27,815 nt of DNA from CAVSWN01 sp046728115 (GTDB lineage Bacteria; Acidobacteriota; Vicinamibacteria; Vicinamibacterales; CAVVIG01): the NCBI GenBank assembly GCA_046728115.1, contig JBKPDW010000073.1:1-27815 (forward strand), read 5' to 3'. Position numbers and translations under genes: made by a program. Below the pieces are notes generated by a model. The model worked only from the letters and a program-made list of their open reading frames with translations, searched no databases and had not been told where the DNA came from. This document shows positions 22,977 to 27,815 of this stretch, piece by piece (within the stretch, counting starts at the first letter, position 1; each line of letters opens with the position of its first letter).

Positions 22977-23401
22977 GCGTCGGGACAGTTGCCCTGATCG
23001 GCTGGGGCGTAGTCGTCGCGTCCTTCGTCATCCTTCGCAGCGCAGCCGTCGTGACGATCGTGGCCGTTTTGGCCATGGTCGCGTGCCTTGCCCTTTGCGC
23101 GATTCGTCCGCCAGCGGCCGCTGCGACCTGTGCGCTCGCCGTCAGCGGCCTCGCTGGCGGCTGGGTCGGATTGCTGCTCCTGCGGGCGATGATCGTGCGG
23201 AGCGTCAGTCTCACGATGCTGATTGAGACCGCGAGCGGCAGCGTGACCGACATCGACCATTTGATCGAGCGGCGACTCGAGGAGGCTCGAGCATACAAGC
23301 TGGCGACGTGGCGTGACGGTCAGTTCGAATTGACGAGAATGGGGCGCGCGATAGTAGGTTGCACCGAGGTCGTCGAGCGGATGCTCGGGTGTGCCAGATG
23401 A
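22961..23401 (+). CDS. Small three-helix membrane protein with winged-helix-like C-terminal tail (first of a pair)
   Basis: A 146-residue protein (or 142 from ATG 22973, whose ATGA overlaps the glycosyltransferase stop; a GGAG at 22946-22949 slightly favours 22961). Three hydrophobic helices occupy about 8-25, 27-48 and 52-74. A charged tail of some 70 residues follows: helix SLTMLIETAS, helix IDHLIERRLEEARAY, then a hairpin-like KLATWRDGQFELTRMGRAIVG and a last helix. The 'x-LT-x-x-G-R' ending resembles the wing and final helix of MarR/PadR-like winged-helix domains. This is pattern reading, not a proven fold. I do not know a named family. The next gene has the same architecture. It may modulate or scaffold the glycosyltransferase. 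Confidence 0.7.
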   Translation: MLDGMSVGTVALIGWGVVVASFVILRSAAVVTIVAVLAMVACLALCAIRPPAAAATCALAVSGLAGGWVGLLLLRAMIVRSVSLTMLIETASGSVTDIDHLIERRLEEARAYKLATWRDGQFELTRMGRAIVGCTEVVERMLGCAR

Positions 23402-23829
23402 TGGACGTCGTCATCGTCTTTGGTGCATTCGTGGCCAGCGCGGTGGCGAGCGAACGATTGATCACGCGCAAGCTTCAAAGCGCATTCGGCCGGGTTCTGG
23501 TGGTCTACGCCGTCGGTTTCGCGCTGGCGATCGGCCTCGGCCGCGGCGTCGACCGTGCAGCAGTGTTCGTGTTCTGGACGGGAATGGTCGCGGCCTGGTT
23601 CGGCGTGCGCAGCCACCTGGAGAGTTCAATCCTGCTGCAGATTCTGATGGCTCTTCGGGATGGGCCGTGCGCACGCGGCGAGCTTCTCCGTCGATGCATG
23701 CAGTACGGACCTGTCGCTCGCGGCGAGGAGCTCGTACGGGGTGGGTTCCTGGTGGAAGCCGCCGATGGCCTGAAGCCGACGCCGAAGGGTCGACTCGCCG
23801 CGCGCGTCGCGCAGCGGCTCCGGTCATAA
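23398..23829 (+). CDS. Small three-helix membrane protein with winged-helix-like C-terminal tail (second of a pair)
   Basis: A 143-residue protein starting in an ATGA overlap (23398-23401) with the previous stop, a sign of translational coupling. Hydrophobic helices lie at about 3-19, 29-47 and 53-71. The tail (72-143) reads HLESSILLQILMALRDGPCARGELLRRC in helical style, then GEELVRGGFLVEAADGLKPTPKGRLAARV, which looks like a recognition helix, a beta wing and a closing helix of a winged-helix domain ('G-x-L-x-x-T-x-K-G-R'). Family unknown to me. The architecture mirrors the preceding gene although sequence identity looks low. The gene closes the operon; the heptamer repeat begins 20 bp after its stop. 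Confidence 0.72.
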   Translation: MMDVVIVFGAFVASAVASERLITRKLQSAFGRVLVVYAVGFALAIGLGRGVDRAAVFVFWTGMVAAWFGVRSHLESSILLQILMALRDGPCARGELLRRCMQYGPVARGEELVRGGFLVEAADGLKPTPKGRLAARVAQRLRS

Positions 23830-23849
23830 AGGGGATCGCTGACTCTTTT

Positions 23850-23877
23850 ACTTCTGACTTCTTACTTCTGACTTCTG
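23850..23877. repeat. Four tandem heptamers (ACTTCTG type) between convergent genes
   Basis: ACTTCTG (23850-23856), ACTTCTT (23857-23863), ACTTCTG (23864-23870) and ACTTCTG (23871-23877) run in perfect register, followed by ACTTA overlapping the neighbouring stop codon at 23880-23882. The unit is the same as at 236-249. It fills most of the 50-bp gap between a plus-strand and a minus-strand gene. No strong hairpin terminator is present there. Confidence 0.8.
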
Positions 23878-23879
23878 AC

Positions 23880-24923
23880 TTACTGTGTCTGCACTCGAGC
23901 CAGCCCCGCCTGCGCGCACTCGTCAACGGTGGTCAGGTAGCGCTGCACACCTTCCTTGCCGATCACGTACGGATGCGGATCGCCGGGCCTGCGCTGCGCC
24001 AGCGCGGGGAGCTTCGTCTTGGAGCCGTCGAAGTCGGTGTGGTTCGACAGAATCACGTCCGCGCCCGCGTTCGTCGTGATCTGCTTGAAGCGGCGCGCGG
24101 AATCGCTGTAGGTCTTGAACCAGAAGCTGTCGGGCCGTTCGGGCGTGATGTACGCGGTACGGTTCGCGACCCAGTTGAACGCTGTGCCGCCCCAGTATGC
24201 CGCCGTGTGTGGCGCGCCGTTGTCCTTGACGGGAACGAGCGTCGACAGCGTCCCCATTGTGTGGCCCGGCGTGTTGTACAGCGTCAGCGTCGTGTCGCCG
24301 AGCGTCAGCTTCTGGCCGTCGGTCGCGACCATGTCGCGTCGCGGCTTCGTCCCGCTGCTCCTGTCGAGCAGATCCCAGTCGGCGGCTCCCAGGATGACGC
24401 GCGCATTGAACCGGTCCTGCAGGTACTTCGCGCCGCCGGAGTGATCCGAGTGACCGTGGCTGATCAGGACGTACTTGATCGCCGCCGGATCGAGCCCCAT
24501 CGCCTTCAACCCACCCACCACCTCATCGTCCACCGAATAGTCGAAGATCGAGTCGATGATGATGATTCCCGCTGATGTGGTGACCGCCCATGCCGAGTAC
24601 TCCGTTTGACCGAGGAAGTAGAGGTTGTCGAAGACCTTCACCGAGTCGGCGTGCCATGCCTCGCGCGCCGGCGGCCCGGGCGGCCGTGCGCCGCGCTCCA
24701 CTCCACTCTGCGCACCGGCGCGAGGCGCGGCCGGCGGATCAGGCGGAACGGCTTCGCGACAGATTCGATTGAAGACGCCCGCGAAGTCCGTCCCGGCCGC
24801 CGCCTTCGCGGCCGTCAGATGCGCGTCGATGCGTGGATCGCGTGATTGCGCGCGAAGACCAGTCGATACCACGCCGGCTGCCGCGGCGCCGGCCAGCACC
24901 ACTCCAACGAGACATGCCTTCAC
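23880..24923 (-). CDS. Exported subclass B3-like metallo-beta-lactamase-fold hydrolase
   Basis: A 347-residue protein; GTG 24923 is chosen because AAGGAGG lies 6 nt upstream, shortening a longer frame. Residues 1-25 are a signal peptide (KACLVGVVLAG, cleavage near LRAQ). After a Pro-rich stretch (60-88) comes the MBL fold with HGHSDH (His156, His158, Asp160, His161), His221 (TPGHTMGT) and His295 (SNHTDFDG). This is the full dinuclear zinc set of subclass B3 enzymes. The hydrophobic strand AGIIIIDSIFD also fits. Many acidobacterial homologues are exported hydrolases of unknown substrate, so resistance should not be assumed. It lies 84 bp downstream of the minus-strand epoxide-hydrolase-like gene and may share its transcript. 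Confidence 0.86.
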   Translation of the reverse strand: MKACLVGVVLAGAAAAGVVSTGLRAQSRDPRIDAHLTAAKAAAGTDFAGVFNRICREAVPPDPPAAPRAGAQSGVERGARPPGPPAREAWHADSVKVFDNLYFLGQTEYSAWAVTTSAGIIIIDSIFDYSVDDEVVGGLKAMGLDPAAIKYVLISHGHSDHSGGAKYLQDRFNARVILGAADWDLLDRSSGTKPRRDMVATDGQKLTLGDTTLTLYNTPGHTMGTLSTLVPVKDNGAPHTAAYWGGTAFNWVANRTAYITPERPDSFWFKTYSDSARRFKQITTNAGADVILSNHTDFDGSKTKLPALAQRRPGDPHPYVIGKEGVQRYLTTVDECAQAGLARVQTQ

Positions 24924-25007
24924 GACAGTCCTCCTTGATTGACAGCGCGTTGTGACGCGGCGCCGCACCCGAAAGGCGACCGCGCGCGCCGAGTGACCTT
25001 GCAGTGC

Positions 25008-25967
25008 TCAGCGCGCCTGGCGCATCGACAACCACCACCGCATCGTCGTCGTGACGAGATCAGCGGCGTCCTGTTGCACGAAGTGCCCGGCGCCCGGAAT
25101 CGTCACCAGCGTGAGGTCCTTCTCCAGCCAGTTCCACGTGCCGGACAACGCATCGGAATGCAGCGCCGTGTCGCCGAGGCCGTGGAACATGAGGACCGGC
25201 ATCTTGACCTTCGGCAGATCGGGCGCCGGCGGCGCATCGGCGCCGGAACCGCGCGGGTAATTGCGCTTGTAGTAGTTCAGCATCGCCTCGAAATCAGAAC
25301 GGTCGAACGCCTCGACGTATCGCGCGCGCGCCGCCGGATCCCGTACCCAGGATGACAGCGTCGCGGACGTCATCGGCCCCCCGAAGAAAACAGTCGGATC
25401 GGCTGGCGACTTCGTCTGAAAATTCCGTGCGTATTCGCTGTTCGCAATCTGTTCCTTGTTCGATCGCAGCTCTCGCAAAAGACCGTTCGGATGCGGCAGG
25501 TTGAGAACGATCAGGTTCTCGGTCATCTGGGGCTGCGCGATGGCAAACTGCCAGGCGACCAGGCCACCCCAGTCGTGCCCCACGATGGTCGCTTTGTCCC
25601 GCCCGAGATCGCGAATGACCGCCGCGACGTCGCCCACGAGCAACCGCACGTCATAGCTTTCGACGCCCTTCGGCTTGTCGCTCAGGTTGTAGCCACGCTG
25701 ATCAATCGCCACCACCTGAAAGCGATCGGCCAGACCCTCCATCTGCCGGCGCCACGAATACCAGAAGTCTGGGAAGCCGTGGATCATCACGACAAGCGGA
25801 CCGTTGCCGAGCGAGGCGTAGTGAATTTTCACGCCTTCGGAAACTGCGTAGCCGTGCTTGACCCGCTCGTAGATGTCCACCTGACCTGCTATGGTAAGGC
25901 CGACTCCGCCGAGCGCAAACACAACGGCAAGAGGCGCGACCACTCCAGCCGTCTTGCACGTCATCAT
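25008..25967 (-). CDS. Exported alpha/beta hydrolase, epoxide hydrolase-like
   Basis: A 319-residue protein starting at ATG 25967, with GGGAGG about 6 nt upstream; the open frame continues to 26063 but without a site. A hydrophobic leader (about 8-29) indicates export or membrane anchoring. The catalytic set of the epoxide hydrolase branch is visible: oxyanion-hole HGFPDFWYSW (63-72), nucleophile Asp132 (VGHDWGG), acid Asp266 (HGLGDTAL) and base His295 (GAGHFVQQD). The cap has tyrosines (NYYKRNY, around 231-237) that could polarise an epoxide. An Asp nucleophile also fits haloalkane or fluoroacetate dehalogenases, so the reaction remains open. First gene of a possible two-gene unit with the MBL hydrolase. 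Confidence 0.86.
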   Translation of the reverse strand: MMTCKTAGVVAPLAVVFALGGVGLTIAGQVDIYERVKHGYAVSEGVKIHYASLGNGPLVVMIHGFPDFWYSWRRQMEGLADRFQVVAIDQRGYNLSDKPKGVESYDVRLLVGDVAAVIRDLGRDKATIVGHDWGGLVAWQFAIAQPQMTENLIVLNLPHPNGLLRELRSNKEQIANSEYARNFQTKSPADPTVFFGGPMTSATLSSWVRDPAARARYVEAFDRSDFEAMLNYYKRNYPRGSGADAPPAPDLPKVKMPVLMFHGLGDTALHSDALSGTWNWLEKDLTLVTIPGAGHFVQQDAADLVTTTMRWWLSMRQAR

Positions 25968-26225
25968 CGTGTACCTCCCTTTGCAACGTACGTCGAGCTC
26001 ATCGGCGGCTGAACGACAGACGAATCTGCGATCAGGCGTGGTTGAAGCGTATATCGTACACACTCTTGAGATCGCCGATACTCGGGATTAAGCCGGCATC
26101 AACGGCTCTGGCTGCGCCGAGCGATGACGAGGTACCATCAAGCCGCGCAGCAGCACCCTGGTCGACATGAAGGCTCGGTGGGGGCCCACTCGGCATGCGA
26201 CGAACGCATCGGTGAGGAGAGACGA
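25968..26225. other. 258-bp divergent gap before the low-GC gene
   Basis: No coding frame or tRNA was recognised. The base composition is high-GC like the left side until close to 26226, so the change in composition coincides roughly with the start of the glycoside hydrolase gene. GAGGAGA at 26213-26219 serves as its ribosome site. Confidence 0.4.
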
Positions 26226-27815
26226 ATGTCAAGGCAACCATCGATGGCCGTTCTTTCAAAAATTGTAAGCCTTGCGTTAGTGGCCGGCCTGAGTGCGACG
26301 AATCCCCATGCCAGAAATAGCTCGCCCCTGTACCCGCTTAAACTCAGCGACAATGGCCGGTATCTGGTAGACCAACAGAATACGCCGTTCCTGGTAATTG
26401 GGGATTCAGCCTGGTTCATGATCACCCACTTGAGCCTGGCTGATATTGACTCGTATACGGCGGATAGAGCGCAGCGAGGCTTTAATGCGATCGCGGTCGA
26501 ACTACTCGATGAATCAGGTTACAACCTGCGTGACGCCGACGGTGATGTGCCTTTTACAGGACGGGCCTTTGTCACCCCGAACCCATCCTATTTCAAGAAT
26601 ATGGACTATATTCTTTTGGCCGCCTCCGCTCGAGGCATGACTGTATTCCTGGCACCCACATGGCTCCGCGGCTGCCCTTCCACCTTGCACTACTGTGCAG
26701 AAGTTCAAGATGCCAGCATCGACGAAATGTATACATGGGGACAGTTTGTGGGGGATCGGTATCGGAATTCCGAGAACATCGTCTGGATCATGGGCGGGGA
26801 TACCGATTCCACAGTGGTTGCGGACAAAATCCAAAGCATGGTGGACGGCATGCGCGACGCTGGTGCGCACCAGCTCTATACTTATCATGGCGCGAGGGGC
26901 CGGACGGCCATTGACAACTGGGATCCTGCTCCACCTTGGCTGATTTTGAACAATATCTATACTTCTACGCCGGAATATCCTCTCGCCCAGACAGCCTACA
27001 ACGTGACTCCTTCGACGCCGTTCTTTCTGATAGAGGGCTACTACGAAGGCGGTAGACTTCGCACGAACAGTTACACGAGTCAGCAGCTTCGAGCCCAGAG
27101 CTATTGGACGTTCTTGTCCGGTAGCACGGGTGCTTTTTTCGGAAACTGTCCGCTTTTCGCGTTCAACTCCATGCAATTCAGCTCGGAGTGCAACACCGTG
27201 AGTTGGCAAAGCCAACTATCCAGTCAGGGCACAATGGATATGGCCAGGTTAGGCAGCCTTTTCAAGGGTCGAGCCTGGTACGACCTCGTTCCGGACTTTG
27301 ACCATACGGTAGTGACTTCGGGGCTCGGGAGCTACGGGCAGAACGATTACGTGACGGCAGCCGCCAGCAGTTCAATGATCGTGGCGTACTTGCCGAGCGC
27401 AAGAACGATCACTGTAAGTACGCTCGCCGTGTCAGGCCTTTCCGCGGCCGTTTCCTGGTATAACCCTTCAAATGGAAACATAGTATTTGCCGGGAATTTT
27501 ACCAAGGCGGCAGATTCCCACTTTGCTCCACCATCTTCCGGCGACTGGGTTTTTGTCGCAGAGGGGTCCACGAATCCAGTGGACAGCACGCCTCCAACCG
27601 TAGCTATCACGCGTCCAGGCAACGGAGCGACGGTGGCCCGCAGATCCACCATCACCATTAACGCAAGCGCGAGCGACGATGTCAGCATTAACAGGGTCGA
27701 GTTCTATGTTTCCGGAACTCTCCAGTGCACCGCTAACGCAGCTCCTTACTCGTGCTCGTGGAGCGTACCCGCTCAGCCCAACGTCACATATGACCTACTG
27801 GCGAAGGCCTATGAT
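26226..27815 (+). CDS. Exported apiosidase-like (DUF4038) glycoside hydrolase with Ig-like domain, 3' end outside window
   Basis: ATG 26226, with GAGGAGA upstream, opens 530 codons without a stop to the window edge. Residues 1-28 look like a signal peptide. Residues about 35-330 match the DUF4038/apiosidase-like TIM barrel: NGRYLVDQQNTPFLVIGDSA, RGFNAIAVELL, NIVWIMGGD (Asp192) and FFLIEGYYEGG, where Glu270 is a candidate catalytic acid. A beta-sandwich of the kind named collagen-binding-like follows (about 350-450; MIVAYLPSARTITVS, AVSWYNPSNGN). From about 455 a bacterial Ig-like domain begins (TPPTVAITRPGNGATV, NRVEFYVSG). The family removes apiose or similar side chains from plant glycans. 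GC is visibly lower than elsewhere (28 G/C of 60 at 26581-26640 by hand count), suggesting transfer. Confidence 0.86.
   Translation, partial: MSRQPSMAVLSKIVSLALVAGLSATNPHARNSSPLYPLKLSDNGRYLVDQQNTPFLVIGDSAWFMITHLSLADIDSYTADRAQRGFNAIAVELLDESGYNLRDADGDVPFTGRAFVTPNPSYFKNMDYILLAASARGMTVFLAPTWLRGCPSTLHYCAEVQDASIDEMYTWGQFVGDRYRNSENIVWIMGGDTDSTVVADKIQSMVDGMRDAGAHQLYTYHGARGRTAIDNWDPAPPWLILNNIYTSTPEYPLAQTAYNVTPSTPFFLIEGYYEGGRLRTNSYTSQQLRAQSYWTFLSGSTGAFFGNCPLFAFNSMQFSSECNTVSWQSQLSSQGTMDMARLGSLFKGRAWYDLVPDFDHTVVTSGLGSYGQNDYVTAAASSSMIVAYLPSARTITVSTLAVSGLSAAVSWYNPSNGNIVFAGNFTKAADSHFAPPSSGDWVFVAEGSTNPVDSTPPTVAITRPGNGATVARRSTITINASASDDVSINRVEFYVSGTLQCTANAAPYSCSWSVPAQPNVTYDLLAKAYD

Noticed and set aside
23880..24923. 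Antibiotic-resistance beta-lactamase
   Set aside because: The zinc ligands fit subclass B3, but the fold is used by many unrelated hydrolases and no resistance context is present.

Overview
The window reads as a piece of a high-GC soil-type Acidobacteriota chromosome, most likely class Vicinamibacteria (subdivision 6). This is an inference from gene content, not from a marker gene: two very large Oar-like TonB-dependent receptors with carboxypeptidase-regulatory N-termini, a Ser/Thr kinase fused to a PD40 propeller, a PQQ-type dehydrogenase with a cytochrome carrying a PVC/Acidobacteria-type haem domain, a ThuA lipoprotein, and many exported enzymes. No rRNA, tRNA or CRISPR array was seen.

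Layout. 1-258: probable end of an IS481-type element (transposase C-terminus, then a 25-bp-spaced terminal repeat), followed by a short heptamer repeat. 259-3920 (minus): a compact periplasmic redox operon transcribed cytochrome c -> PQQ dehydrogenase -> peptidyl-hydroxyglycine amidating-lyase-like beta-propeller. 4033-5205 (minus): a Tat-exported PLP aldolase, divergent from a ThuA lipoprotein (5380-6153, plus). 6230-9145 (minus): TonB receptor 1, divergent from a gamma-glutamyltransferase (9394-11388, plus). 11521-14232 (plus): kinase-PD40 fusion, convergent with TonB receptor 2 (14280-17840, minus). 17985-18555: an internally deleted amidase. 18812-19786 (plus) is a secreted protein I cannot assign, convergent with a dihaem cytochrome (19802-20812, minus). 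21159-23829 (plus): a translationally coupled operon of a GT-C glycosyltransferase and two small three-helix membrane proteins with winged-helix-like tails. 23880-25967 (minus): an exported B3-like metallo-hydrolase and an epoxide-hydrolase-like enzyme. 26226 to the end (plus): the start of an apiosidase-like (DUF4038) glycoside hydrolase with an Ig-like domain, in DNA of clearly lower GC, running off the window.

Together the genes describe a scavenging cell: outer-membrane import (two TonB receptors), periplasmic or surface enzymes acting on peptides, gamma-glutamyl compounds, epoxides and plant polysaccharide, and periplasmic oxidation coupled to c-type cytochromes. Almost every protein has an export signal. 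Start codons were usually settled by a clear GGAGG-type ribosome site, which shortened several longer open frames. Several genes have a good -10 hexamer 20-35 nt before the start but no obvious -35.

The items most worth following are the lyase-like propeller that keeps the human PAL catalytic residues, the glycosyltransferase operon with paired membrane-anchored winged-helix proteins, the heptamer repeats placed directly after two stop codons, and the low-GC glycoside hydrolase.
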